Shown: positions 19,155 through 30,020 of the stretch, piece by piece
Layout of the letters: the number at the start of each line of letters is the position of its first letter
Position numbering within the stretch: position 1 is the first letter of the stretch
Assembly (NCBI GenBank): GCA_032622095.1
Contig: CP136066.1
Span: 61,720,609 to 61,784,608 of the forward strand
Origin: Siphonodentalium dalli
Taxonomy: Eukaryota > Mollusca > Scaphopoda > Gadilida > Siphonodentaliidae
DNA length: 64,000 bases
Direction: 5' to 3'
Made by a program: the position numbers and the translations under genes
The notes under the pieces: generated by a model
What the model was told of the DNA's origin: nothing
Seen by the model: the letters and a program-made list of their open reading frames with translations, nothing else
Database searches by the model: none

Positions 19155-19680
19155 CAGCAGTCAGATGCTCGTAGCCCGTTTATATATAAACGCCGTTCCT
19201 TTGATCGTGTATTTATCCATGGTGTGTGTGCCTGTGGTTGTCCGTAACCTGGTGTCCGGTGTTATTACTTTGAAAGGTAATCATGTTCGACTGGTGTTGT
19301 TAGATTGGGAATGAGATTAGCTGTGTCTATGTCTTGTCTGGTCATATTTACTGTTTGAACTTTGTCTGAAATAGACGCACTTTTTATACTAGAATTTGCG
19401 CAACAGGTGCGCAGGGAAATCGCACGTCGAGTTGGTTTAAGGGTTTTAAAAAAAAGTATGTATATGATATAGAGAGGCCCACAGAACGATATCATATATA
19501 TACTACATGCGACTGCATCCAATTTGGGTTTATTTGGGATGTCTTTAGTGTAGTTTTGTGGTTATGAGAGCTCATTTCCCCCTGATTTATGCTCGAAATG
19601 TGGTCTTCTCCTTTAAAATTTATATATGATTTCAAACAGGGGTGGCGCCAGGATATCCCCGACGCAGGACCTATACGATT

Positions 19681-19762
19681 CCCCGAAAGGGGCCGGGCTT
19701 TAGCTACCGGGTTGACCATTGCAGATATCACCGACGTGGGTGGCTATCTCCCCCGAGAGGGG
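19681..19762 (+). other. Two GNRA-loop hairpins in a conserved-looking segment
   Basis: CCCCGAAAGGGG (19681-19692) and CCCCGAGAGGGG (19751-19762) are perfect 4 bp stems capped by GNRA tetraloops, 58 bases apart. The segment is locally G+C-rich. It may be the end of a dispersed repeat; an RNA role is speculative. Confidence 0.3.
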
Positions 19763-19873
19763 TGGGGATGTAGCCCCATGATTCTTCCCCGGGTGCCACT
19801 CAAAATAATTTAGTATCGATGAGTTCTCGTCTTCAGTGAATGCAAGACCGCGCTCTTAGCATGTGGTGCCAAA

Positions 19874-20164
19874 GCAGGGACGTGTCAACATGGGTGGATA
19901 AGCCGGGTTTTACCCCCCCCCCAAACTGTAGTCAAACCCAATACAACATTAATTGGAAAATTCCCACGAAGATTAGGTTGAAATTGTTCTCGTAGTTTGA
20001 TTTTCCAACAATTGTTTAGTGACGAATTTGTTGTTTTTAGACCAACATTTGCATATTTCCCTTTCATTTGCAAAATTCTGGATTGAAATGGTCATCAGTT
20101 GGCAATTTTCAAACCTAAGGGTGAGTGTCAGTTTGAAAATTTACACGAATTGGAAAGCATGAGG
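19874..20164 (+). repeat. Dispersed repeat family 'GCAGGGACGT', member 1
   Basis: This shares an ordered set of motifs with 29731-30020 and 37351-37645: GCAGGGACGT at the start, a 'TTTAGACCAACATTTGCATAT'-like middle, then 'CATCAGTTGG' and 'TTGGAAAGC' near the end. Members are diverged, noncoding and in the same orientation. Class unknown. Confidence 0.55.
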
Positions 20165-21181
20165 CCAGTCTAGATGCTAGGATTATAAAATTTTCATGTT
20201 CAGATTTTCAAAATGTTTTCACATCGGTCCGAACCATCGTCCGACCCGTATTTCCTGTCAGTAATTCCTTGCTAGTTAATTTAAGAAAAAATAAATCGGG
20301 GCGTAAATTTATCTGGCTTTATACTACTAGATGTTAGGATTTTTTAATCTCATACTGGGGCGAACCATTCTTTTCACCCCCCCCCCCCCCCCCCCCCACA
20401 TGGCTAGTGGCCACAAGACTACTGGTCCATTTAGAATAAGCTACCATCTAGTAGTCTGTGAGGGAACATTTGGTGAAATAAAAGCCCGGGGGTGGTTACA
20501 AATTGAATTATGCCAACTTGTGAGTTTGGTGTGGTTCAATGGGGTGGGGTGCAGTTGGAGACCCCCCCCCCCCCAACGAAACCCTCTAGCCAAGTCCCGC
20601 GTGCCATGCATATATATCACACTCAACCAGGGGTGCCCCTCGCGACTTAGTTCGGCATGGGCCTATTTGTTTTCTATCCGAGAATACACTGCACCGACGG
20701 AAATACATGTATATTGCCCTATACTCTAAATGAAAACGCTTCAGTGGCGATCACATGGTAACGTCGTGCTGCAAGTATAAGACGATAATTGTGTTGTAGA
20801 AATGATACGGAAGACTGATTGTCAAAAAACGCAACATCAAAATACACAGGGCAAGGCTTATCGATTCAAACTGTGGAGTGTGTTTTGATTGTGTATTTCT
20901 CGCATATACCCATGGCTATATATAAACGGGCTACGAGCATCTGACCGCAGGTTCTCATTTGGGCATAGTGTTCGTATATCTTTAATTTCATTGTGCACAG
21001 ATGGATCTTGGTATAAACAATGCACAATAATCATATCTGCTACCTTTCCTCGTGATAACGTCTCACATCTCACATTTATAACTTACAAAGTTACTCAGAC
21101 TAGTTAATGCTCGAAATAGAAACCCCTTAATCCACACGCACTTGCGCGGTGTCTCGATGTCTCCATTTACGGTTGTGTGTA

Positions 21182-21184
<3 letters not shown>

Positions 21185-21224
<40 letters not shown>
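21185..21224. repeat. (AT)n microsatellite
   Basis: About 20 uninterrupted AT dinucleotides. Confidence 0.95.
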
Positions 21225-21227
<3 letters not shown>

Positions 21228-21884
21228 GCATTTGGAAGCACAAGCAACCCTCTTTAACTCGTATACGTGTTGGCTTGGTGAATACTACTGAATACATGTA
21301 TAATGTTCGGTTATAAGAGCAATCTTATCCTCTTTTATATCGGCTATTTTTGGCATTTTTGTTATGGACGGATTGAACTTGAGAATGCTACTAATTCTTG
21401 GTTTCATAAATTGCCGTAATAATATAATACGCTGCTTTTCTGGAACAACAGCGGAACAGCATATCATTCAGCACATTATCTAAAAAAAACGTGTTATACA
21501 AGGAGCATAGGATTCACTGTAAGCTAACCTAGAAATTGATGAGTCTGCACCATAAATTCCTATAACGGTGCACTTTTAAAGGTCTGGTAGTGAACTTATC
21601 AAAATATAGGACAGATAGACATATAACAGAGAGTATGTTTTTGGACAATGTTGTGTGTACCCAAACCTTAAGATAGGTCCATTTTCACAACTACATATTC
21701 AAGCGATTATCTTTGACAATTCCTCAGTGGATTCATGGTTCTTCGAATAAAAGTTTCTCGTATGCGCTGCATCTAATTTTTGTTGCAATTTCGACTTTAT
21801 ACATAGCACCCTAGAACTCTATGCAACATCACACAAAATGCGATTTTTTTCGACCAATTTGACGACCACTTTAGAAGGTTTAGA

Positions 21885-23016
21885 GCGCGTACACATGGCG
21901 GGCAAGAAAATATCTGGTATGCCCCATGTGACTTACTTGACCAATCAAATAAATAATACCGGACAATATCCGACGAAGGCAGCGCGCTGATATTTTATAG
22001 GGACACGCTGGTAACCGTTCACGCACTCGAGTTATAATCCATCAATATTATAGCCTGTTTCAACAACTGACTTCGTAATTCCATTTTGGATTGTTTGACA
22101 TAATCGCTGAGCTATTCTATGGATATGTGTGGGGACATGTATATCTTTTGAGGGTTTTCCGCTGACGGAGGATGTCCATGGATTTCCAACTGCACCCCCT
22201 CTTGAATCGGGCCAAAGACCCAATATCACATAATTGAATTTGCACACCTCCCATCGTCTTTGAATTTCCCATATGGTACCTCACATACCTTGAATTTTTG
22301 ACTGGATATCGGGGAGGGAGGGGCCTAGAAGAAATTCCAAACCAATAATTTGACCACAGTAGGAAAAATGCAAATGTGGGTCTAAAATCACGAATTCCAC
22401 ATACATTAATTGTTGAAAAATCAGACTACAAGAAGAATTTCAAACCATTGTTGGTGTGAAATTATCAACTAATATTGTTTCCAAGTTGGCGGGGGTCTCA
22501 TGTCCCCACATGCACCCATGTAAGTTCAGTAACATAATGTACACCACAGCCCCATGCACCAAGCACAAATCTCCTGAAAACTTCATATGGAGTCTCAATG
22601 GGTGTTGGGTCATCCGATTTGCCACAAAACCATAATAACATTTGTCACCCAACATATACATGCACTATGAAATTATAACATTTCCAAATTTCCAAATAAC
22701 GTGACCACTTTCTCATTATGCAGACGGTCTTTATGCATGAGATCAGCAACGTTGCTAATCCCACCCGACTTCGGTAATACATGTCAACAGCTGGAAATTT
22801 CAAAAAGCTATGAATTGCCAAAATGGACTGTATGTTATTTACCGGACGCAATTCACTTGAACCAGCATGACTAATACTGTTCTGATTGAGCTCAATCAAC
22901 GCCGTCTAAACCGCCGCGTTCTCGCGGGCGTAATCTTTGCAGCAAGAAAATATCAGTGTGCAATTTTACCTGATATTTTCTTGCAGATATTTTCTTGCGG
23001 CTTCATGTGTACGCGC
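21885..23016. mobile_element. Putative nonautonomous transposon with ~30 bp inverted termini
   Basis: The left end GCGCGTACACATG, five variable bases, then GCAAGAAAATATCTG (21885-21916) is matched in reverse complement by 22984-23016. An extra copy of the inner motif makes a second hairpin at 22942-22980. No transposase is encoded in the 1.13 kb. The only ORFs (22032, 22440, 22645 minus) are short and unrecognised. No clear target-site duplication was seen. Confidence 0.55.
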
Positions 23017-23463
23017 ACTTAGTGTTCAAATAAGTTCTACCAGTATAATTTGTGTCATTTGTAAATATTAATTTTTATTTCGGCCAAACGTCATCCAAAT
23101 GGACCATATATTGTGAATATTCGATATTTTTCGATATTGACTACTATCTTGGACGCCATTTTGTACTGTTGAGTTTTCTTCGAAGAGGAATTTAGCGGAT
23201 TTTAGATATGTTTTCCCCGTGTCACAATTGGCTTGTTACCAATTTGTTCTAGACCCCGTGCTACACCGACCGGACTATGAGGTGGACCGGTCCATGACGA
23301 CCCAAGGCGACGATCGTGTCCGGTCCAGGTGGTCAAGTCAACATCCCCACAATTTGCTATATATTTTTTATTGTTCCCGTCTGAATATGGTTTTGTGGAA
23401 ATTTTGAGGATATTCAACGCGAATTATTTTTTGAAAAGACAGGAAACGTGGACATCATAACTG

Positions 23464-23606
23464 TACGGCAGCTTAGAACCACCGCCTCCTCTTTTGTAAC
23501 TTATTTACACATGTTAGTTAACTTGTTTAAACAAGTTAGTACAAGTTAGTAACTTGTTTAAACAAGATAGTAACACATGAGGAGGTGGCGGTTCTACGCT
23601 GCCGTA
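23464..23606. repeat. Palindromic hairpin element (~140 bp)
   Basis: ACGGCAGC ... GAACC ... CCGCCTCCTC at the left pairs with GAGGAGGTGGCGG ... GTTC ... GCTGCCGT at the right. The centre holds repeated copies of the palindrome CTTGTTTAAACAAG. It is noncoding and resembles a small foldback MITE. Confidence 0.6.
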
Positions 23607-23792
23607 TAACTGAGATGTATTGTACTGTAACACTTACCTGATGCCATCTTTGTTTGCTTGCGTTAAAGTTTCACTATTCCTATAGTGAGGATTCTAGTTG
23701 AGTATTTTCCGATCGAAGGCCGGGTAGGATGGTTGGTCTGAATTTTGCAGGTCCCTTCACTCGATAGAGAGGAATAGTGACAAATTGAATGT

Positions 23793-24118
23793 ATATAGCT
23801 TCTATTCTAGGACATCACATCTAAATAAAGAACTAATGTCGTGTTAGTTATTCGCCATGCGCGATTAGTGCACCAGATACGCTCCTACATTATACTGTAG
23901 TATATATATAGGAATGACAATGGTGTTTTCTACAGATCCACACCCACAGCGGTAGTACCGTCTACTGGTAATAAGACTTTATCCATATAAGGTTTGTCTG
24001 TTACCTGATATCGACTTCCGACGCGAACACATCAGCACTTGCCCTTATGTTAACTGTAGCTGAAACAGACTCATGAAAATGAGTCATGCAAATTTTGATC
24101 ATTTAAACAGTTTGATTA
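23793..24118 (+). repeat. Repeat block R, copy 1
   Basis: About 325 bp from 'TATAGCTTCTATTCTAGG' to 'AACAGTTTGATTA'. It recurs in direct orientation at 28713-29010 with small indels. Both copies run, via 'GCCAAATCTA', into arrays of the GGCGTTTAAACGCC palindrome. Noncoding. Confidence 0.75.
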
Positions 24119-24205
24119 GAATTTTTTTTTAAATTCAATTCTTTCTTTTTTTTGGATGAACTCTATGGAAGCACAGTACCGCCAAATCTAAAAATATATA
24201 TATAT

Positions 24206-24590
24206 GTCGGCGTTTAAATGCCAAAAAATCCGCGTTATAACTCGAAATAAAATATTTATTGGCGTTTAAAACGCTTAAATTCGGCGTTATTACTCGACAA
24301 TAAATATTTATCGGCGTTTAAACGCCAACATTCGGCGTTATAATGAGAGAAAACTGTGTATATCGGCGTTTAAAACGCCAACATTCGGCGTTATAATGAG
24401 AGAACATATATATTTATCGGCGTTTAAACGCCAAAATTCGGCGTTATACTGATAGCAAAATATACCTATCGGCGTTATAATGAGGGGAAAAAAAGTATGT
24501 ATATTTGTGTATATCGGCGTTTATAAGCGCCAGACGTCGGCGTTTCGATGAGAAAACAACTATATATATATCGGCGTTTAAATGCAGTAC
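24206..24590 (+). repeat. GGCGTTTAAACGCC palindrome array 1
   Basis: About eight degenerate units of 50-60 bp, each alternating a palindrome of the form GGCGTTTAAACGCC with 'ATTCGGCGTTATAATGAG'. Apparent ORFs across it follow from the periodic sequence. Confidence 0.8.
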
Positions 24591-25208
24591 TTTGGCCTTT
24601 ATAGGGACTGGTGAGGCTTGGATAACAGAATACTTGTATATGAAAACAGAGCAGCATAGAAACTGATGGGGTGGGTCTTGACGCGTTTAATTCCCTGTTT
24701 GATACAGGGATGTACGTAGCGACTGGTGAGGGGCTCGCATAGCATAATAACCAGGGAGCATGCTTGTTTACGGATGCATTGTGTATTCTGTATACTCATT
24801 GGTGCGTAGTTATCCCACAGGAAATGTTCAGATAATAAGTTTAACCCTATACTAAAGCAATATTGATGAGTAGTTATCACATAAGAAATGTTCAGAAAAT
24901 AAGTTTAACCCTATACGAAAGCAACACTGATGAGTAGTTATCCCATATGAAATGTTCAGATAATAAGTTTAACCCTATACTAAAGCAATATTGATGAGTA
25001 TTTATCCCATATGAAATGTTCAGATAATAAGTTTAACCCTATACTAAACAATATTGATGAGTAGTTATCCCATATGAAATGTTCAGATAATAAGTTTAAC
25101 CCTATACGAAAGCAACATTGATGAGTAGTTATCCAATTGGACATGGTCAGCTCATATGTTCAACAAACGACCATAAATGTACCTCAACAATTAGGGCTCC
25201 TTCTGCAG
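24591..25208 (+). repeat. Repeat block S, copy 1, with 64 bp tandem repeat
   Basis: This block recurs inverted at 27971-28399, starting at the array edge ('TTTGGCC', 'GGGACTGGT') and ending at 'AGGGCTCCTTCTGC'. Inside it, 24795-25135 is a tandem array of about five units of 64 bp (starts of TGATGAG at 24864, 24928, 24992, 25055, 25119). The inverted copy has fewer units. Confidence 0.75.
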
Positions 25209-25375
25209 TGTTCTTTATATGTTGTCTGTTGTTGGTGACCTTTGACTTCCGGTTTGTCGTCTGTTAACATTCCGTACTCTATGTCTCAAAATACTATGGC
25301 TTCCAATACTTTTCTAACAAACTATCATGAATGAAGACTTTGAAAAGTTATGTCATTAAATATACGCCATTAAAT

Positions 25376-25580
25376 GCGCCAAATCATCGGAAACAAGATG
25401 TCAATTTGTGAAAACAGTTGAAACTAAGACTGTTACGAATATGTGAAGCCTGAAGAAGCAGAACATTGCCGAAAGCGCTAGCTTTGTTGTCATATTCAGA
25501 AGTAAATTGGATTTCGGACCATGTCTACCTTTCTTGTTCTATATATTCTAACTACACGCATGTTTCTATTCACGTTCAAT
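25376..25580 (+). repeat. ~195 bp direct repeat T, copy 1
   Basis: From 'AAATCATCGGAAACAAGATG' to 'TTCAATATT'. It recurs at 25812-26005. Copy 1 has ten or eleven extra bases (near 25435-25445) missing from copy 2. It carries a hammerhead-like motif, and the family may be a retroelement end. Confidence 0.75.
25445..25485 (+). ncRNA. Hammerhead-ribozyme-like motif, copy 1
   Basis: The order fits a type I hammerhead with a minimal stem III: stem I arm AAGC (25446-25449); core CTGAAGA (25450-25456, fits CUGANGA); stem II GCA/TGC (25458-25460 and 25467-25469); GAA (25471-25473); stem III AGC/GCT (25474-25479); cleavage-position base A 25480; stem I return GCTT (25481-25484). Departures: an A-C mismatch at the base of stem II, and A instead of the usual C at the cleavage position. 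Short-stem-III hammerheads are known in Penelope-like elements. Confidence 0.3.
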
Positions 25581-25811
25581 ATTTATCATCTGTGTGTATA
25601 TATGCCAGGCATGGAACGGACTCATAAGAAAAACACGGGACAGGAACCCTAAGAAGAGATTAAGCCTTTCACCATTAAATTTGTCATTCACATACTACTG
25701 ACCGCACTAAGGTCAGTTGAAGTTACGGAAATGACGTCACAATGGACTGAACGTTATTTTCAAAGAGGACATGACTTGTGTTCTTCAACTTGAAGTCTAC
25801 AAATCGCGTAA

Positions 25812-26005
25812 AAAATCATCGGAAACAAGATGTCAATTTGTGAAAACAGTTGAAACTAAGACTGTTAAGCCTGAAGAAGCAGAACATTGCCGAAAGCGCT
25901 AGCTTTGTTATCATATTCAGAAGTAATTTGGATTTCGGACCATGTCTACCTTTCTTGTTCTATATATTCCTACTGCACGCATGTTTCTATTCATGTTCAA
26001 TATTA
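25812..26005 (+). repeat. ~195 bp direct repeat T, copy 2
   Basis: Second copy of 25376-25580, in the same orientation 436 bp downstream, with few substitutions and a ten- or eleven-base deletion just before the hammerhead-like core. Confidence 0.75.
25866..25906 (+). ncRNA. Hammerhead-ribozyme-like motif, copy 2
   Basis: All core elements of copy 1 are kept: AAGC 25867, CTGAAGA 25871-25877, stem II GCA/TGC, GAA 25892-25894, AGC/GCT 25895-25900, A 25901, GCTT 25902-25905. The adjacent upstream sequence is deleted, which removes the possible extra stem I pairing. Confidence 0.28.
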
Positions 26006-26015
26006 TGTATATATA

Positions 26016-26300
26016 TTAAACGCCAAAATTCGGCGTTGCAACGAAAAAAAAACATATATCGACGTTTAAACGCCCAAATTCGGCGTTATAACTAAAAATC
26101 AAATATATATTGGCGTTTAAAACGCCTATATATAGTTGGGGTTTGTTTATAGTTAAAACTGGTTAAAACGCCGAATTTGGCCATTTAAACGCCTATATAT
26201 AAGTTTTATCGTTATAACGCCGAGTTTTGGCATTTAAACGCCTATAATTATATATATATTTTCTCATTATAACGCCGAATTTTGGCGTTTTAAACGCCGA
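26016..26300. repeat. GGCGTTTAAACGCC palindrome array 2, orientation flips
   Basis: The first half (to about 26125) is oriented like array 1 and the second half (26160-26300) is inverted, so the array itself forms a cruciform-capable structure. Degenerate. Confidence 0.7.
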
Positions 26301-26690
26301 ATTATTTGATGGGATGCAGGGATGTATTATATAGCGACAGGTAGGGTGCATGCGAGACTTGTTGGGTTTCGTCTTGCGTGAAAATAAACGTGTAAGGTCT
26401 TGCCACTGGAATGGTTTGTATTATAACAGAAGTTTATATGCAGCAACGGGTGTTGTTTTTAATAAAAGTGTGCAATGCGCATGCCTATCAATATGCATGC
26501 AGGAAAGTTGAAAAAGGCGGTGTCTTGCATAAGTTTAGGCATATTGTGTGTACGGGCCTATAGCGTCTCTACACCATTACTCCACCCCACAAAGTGCTGT
26601 ACAACTTGACATTGTGCATAAGTATACTGTTTTATGCCCCCTTCCACACGTTGCCGGGTGATGTAAAGCAGAACCATCGCGGTTAACAGT
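26301..26690. other. No gene seen
   Basis: Linker between array 2 and the first UUCG-hairpin element. 'GCAGGGATGTA' near 26325 resembles part of block S. Nothing coding. Confidence 0.5.
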
Positions 26691-27216
26691 ATATATTTAC
26701 ATACTATAAGTGTTGTCATCACTAAATCCAGCATTCTGATTGGTCGGCGCACACGTGGCTAGTTGCAGTTATTTCTCGGTGAATGCGCAACGCCTCATAA
26801 CACCAAGCTCATAACACCATCGATACGTCATTGGGTTTGGAAAGACGAACGCGTAATGTTTTGGGCGCATTTGGACTCGCGCAGGATTGACTTAATACAT
26901 CATCGGGTTTCAATATGAAGAGAAATTGTTCCTATTAACTTTTGCCAAGGGTGCTATTGGGTATTTTGGGCTGTTTTTGTCACGATACACTTTTCGATTT
27001 AAATACATTTACAAAAGTGGCTTTTTCGCTAAATGTATATAAATATAAGGATTAACTGTCATGTGGACTATTTTTATGGAGATGTAACCGTGAGGTAAGT
27101 GGTCATAACTTGTATGTAAAACCCTTCGGGTTCTTCGGGTTTTACACAAGTTATGTCCACTTACCTCACGGTTACATCTCCATAAAAACAGTCCACATGA
27201 CAGTTAATCCTTATAT
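26691..27216 (+). mobile_element. UUCG-hairpin element family F, copy A
   Basis: About 525 bp: a left part shared with copies at 27217 and 32537 ('CTAAATCCAGCATTCTGATT', 'GATACGTCATTGGG'), then a terminal hairpin 27043-27216. The hairpin arms are about 75-80 bp, beginning ATATAAGGATTAACTGTCAT and ending in its complement. In this copy the apex carries a short duplication (ACCCTTCGGGTTCTTCGGG). The element appears nonautonomous. Copy B follows with its first bases overlapping this end. Confidence 0.7.
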
Positions 27217-27726
27217 ATTTACACACTAAGTGTTGTCATCACTAAATCCAGCATTCTGATTGGTCGGCGCCCACGTGGCTAATTGCAGTTATGTATCGGT
27301 GAATGCGCAACGCCTCATAACACCAAGCTCATAACACCATCGATACGTCATTGGGTTTGGAAAGACGAACGCGTAATGTTTTGGGCGCATTTGGACTCGC
27401 GCAGGATTGACTTAATACATCATCGGGTTTCAATACGAAGAGAAATTGTTCCTATTAACTTTTGCCAAGGGTGCTATTGGGTATTTTGGGCTGATCTTGT
27501 CACGATACACTTTTCGATTTAAATACATTTACAAAAGTGGCTTTTTCGCTAAATGTATATAAATATAAGGATTAACTGTCATGTGAACTATTTTTATGGA
27601 GATGTAACCGTGAGGTAAGTGGTCATAACTTGTATGTAAAACCCTTCGGGTTTTACACAAGTTATGTCCACTTACCTCACGGTTACATCTCCATAAAACA
27701 GTCCACATGACAGTTAATCCTTATAT
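27217..27726 (+). mobile_element. UUCG-hairpin element family F, copy B
   Basis: Direct tandem copy of A. The hairpin is 27563-27726 with the loop TTCG at 27645-27648 flanked by AAAACCC/GGGTTTT, so the stem closes perfectly at the apex. A 79-codon ORF (27283-27522) recurs in copy C but is broken by a stop in copy A; I treat it as a by-product of sequence identity. Confidence 0.7.
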
Positions 27727-27970
27727 ATACAAGTCCTATATACACACGCATGTCCACATCACTATCGACCCACGCGTTCAGACTATTTTGAACCCCATCT
27801 GTATAGAAATCAATATAGATCACTGAAACGTACGCTGTGTAATTAACCCGTTCTATATACTAAATGGATTCTCCCATGCAGTCATTTAAAAAGTGTACAT
27901 CGGAATGGTATGTTATTAATTTGGAGGGATGTTAAGGTGATAAAAGAGCAGACAACGGATAAATAAAAGT
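27727..27970. other. No gene seen
   Basis: Short unique spacer between copy B of family F and the inverted block S. Confidence 0.5.
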
Positions 27971-28399
27971 GCAGAAGGAGCCCTAATTCTTGAGGAAAAT
28001 GTATGGTCGTTTGTTGAACTTATTATCTGAACATTTCCTATGAGATAACTAATCATCAATGATGATTTAGTATAGAAAGGGTTAAACTTATTATATGAAC
28101 ATTACCTATGGAATAACTACTCATCAATGATGATTTAGTATAAAAAGGGTTAAACTTATTATCTGAACATGTCCTGTGGGATAACTATACTCATCAATGA
28201 GTATACAAAATGCATCCGTAAACAAGCATGCACCCTGGATATTATGTGAGCCCCCCCCCCACCCCACCGTTGCTACATCCCTGTATCAACAGGGAAGTAA
28301 ACGCGTGAAGACCCACCCCATCAGTTGCTATGCTGCTCTGCTTCCATATACAAGTATACTGTTATCCAAGCCTGACCAGTCCCTATATAAGGCCAAAGT
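27971..28399 (-). repeat. Repeat block S, copy 2 (inverted)
   Basis: Reverse-oriented counterpart of 24591-25208, from 'GCAGAAGGAGCCCTAATT' to 'GGCCAAAGTA'. It contains only about two to three of the 64 bp units and a poly-C run at 28251-28260. A 100-codon ORF (28197-28499) is incidental. Confidence 0.75.
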
Positions 28400-28400
28400 A

Positions 28401-28712
28401 GGCCGTTTAAACGCCGATATATATATATATTTGTTTTCTCGTCGAAACGCCGACGTTCGACGTCTAAACGCCGATATACATATTTTGTTCTCATTATAAC
28501 GCTGATAGATATATTTTGCTCTCAGTAAGTAAATAGCCGTATTTTGGCGTTTAAACGCCGATAAAAAAAAAATTATAACGCCGCATTTTGGCGTTTAAAC
28601 GCCGATATATATTTTTTTCTCTCATTGTATAACGCCGAATGTTGGCGTTTGAACGCCGATAAATATTTATTTTCGAGTAATAACGCCAAATTTAGGCGTT
28701 TAAACGCCGATA
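28401..28712 (-). repeat. GGCGTTTAAACGCC palindrome array 3 (inverted)
   Basis: About six degenerate units, inverted relative to array 1 and adjacent to inverted block S, as in a mirror image of 24206-25208. Confidence 0.75.
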
Positions 28713-29010
28713 CATATAGCTTCTATTCTAGGACATCACATCACGTCATGTTAGTTATTCGTCATTGGTGATTGGTGCACCAGATACGCACCTACATTAT
28801 ACTGTAGTATATATATAGGAATGACAATGGAGTTCTCCACAGAGCCACACACACAGCGGTAGTACCGTCTACTGGTAATAAGACTTTATCCATATAAGTT
28901 TTGTCTGTTACCTGAGATCGACTTCCGACGCGAACACATCAGCACTTGCCCTTATGTTAACTAGCTGAAACAGACTCATGAAAATTTTGATCATTTAAAC
29001 AGTTTGATTA
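28713..29010 (+). repeat. Repeat block R, copy 2 (direct)
   Basis: Direct copy of 23793-24118 (same 'TATAGCTTCTATTCTAGG' start and 'CAGTTTGATTA' end) with small deletions. Confidence 0.75.
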
Positions 29011-29062
29011 AAAACAAAATTTAAATTAAATTTTTTTTTTTAGATGAAAGCCAAATCTAAAT

Positions 29063-29350
29063 TCGGCGTTATAACTGACAATACAATATTTATCGGCATT
29101 TAAACGACTAAATTCGGCGTTATAACTCGAAAATAAATATTTATCGGCGTTTAAAACGCCAACATTCGGCGTTACAATGAGAGGAAAAAATATATATCGG
29201 CGTTTTAAACGCCAACATTCGGCGTTATACTGAGAGAAAACATATATTTGTCGGCGTTTAAACGCCAAAATTCGGCGCTATACTGCGAGCAAAATATATC
29301 TGTCGGCATTATAATGAGAAACGCAATAATTTATCGCGTTTAAACGCAAT
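29063..29350 (+). repeat. GGCGTTTAAACGCC palindrome array 4
   Basis: About six degenerate units, same orientation as array 1 and preceded by the same 'GCCAAATCTAAA' linker. Confidence 0.75.
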
Positions 29351-29730
29351 AATTTTGTTTTATTGTCATCCATGTGACCGCAATGGGCTTCCGTAGTTTT
29401 CAGAATGCAAAAGAAATTTAAATTAGAGATACAATCCATTACTTCGCGAAACCTAATTTCGTATGTATTCAGGGTGACCTTTTTTATGAGTTTTGTGAAT
29501 TTGTCACACCTGCGATTCGGCACCGCATTGTTGCTATTTTTATTTTTGGGAAATCCCCGACTGGAGCCATATTCTAAAAATAGATACTTTGACCTTCGGG
29601 TGATCAATTGAATTTCACCGCCAGCAAGTATTTCACGAATTCAGATTTTCGCGCGCTGTGGTGTGAAGATCAATGAGAGTAAAGTCACGTAACCAAATTC
29701 GTACGGATAATTACTCTTTAGCAGGCTCAG
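29351..29730. other. No gene seen
   Basis: Unique-looking AT-rich sequence. ORFs at 29278-29607 (minus) and 29405-29611 (plus) are unrecognised. Confidence 0.5.
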
Positions 29731-30020
29731 GCAGGGACGTGGTGACAGGGGTTTGGTGCGGCGCCCCCAACTTTGGTAAAAAAATTCAATAATTGGAGCT
29801 TCGTGCCTGACACAATGTCAGTGGGACATGCCAATAGAAATTGCTTTTATAGTTTGATTTCTCAACCAGTATTTAGTGTGAAAATTTGTAGACCAAAAAT
29901 TGTATCTTAAAATTCCTACTTTCAGTCAAATGTTTGGCCTGGAATGGTCAGTTGGCAACTTTCAAACAAGAGAGGGGGCATCGAATTAGAAATTTAGAAC
30001 ACTTGGAATCAGAGGTACGA
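29731..30020 (+). repeat. Dispersed repeat family 'GCAGGGACGT', member 2
   Basis: Same motif order as 19874-20164. A partial second copy of its 3' half lies at about 30116-30235, directly before the 30241 MITE. Confidence 0.55.

Larger units (their letters stand above)
19161..20944. mobile_element. Putative 1.78 kb element bounded by 28 bp perfect inverted repeats
   Basis: Positions 19161-19188 (starting TCAGATGCTCGTAGCCCG) and 20917-20944 (ending ACGGGCTACGAGCATCTGA) are exact reverse complements over 28 bp. The interior has no transposase ORF and contains a member of another dispersed repeat family (19874-20164) and poly-C tracts. This could be a nonautonomous inverted-repeat transposon or a chance pair of dispersed repeats in opposite orientation. 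No target-site duplication is evident. Confidence 0.45.

Noticed and set aside
20331-20729. 132-codon ORF spanning poly-C
   Set aside because: Its length depends on reading through homopolymer C runs (Pro runs); not credible as a gene.
27283-27522. 79-codon ORF recurring at 32608-32847
   Set aside because: It lies in a noncoding repeat body; copy A has an in-frame stop, and the conservation is explained by near-identical DNA.
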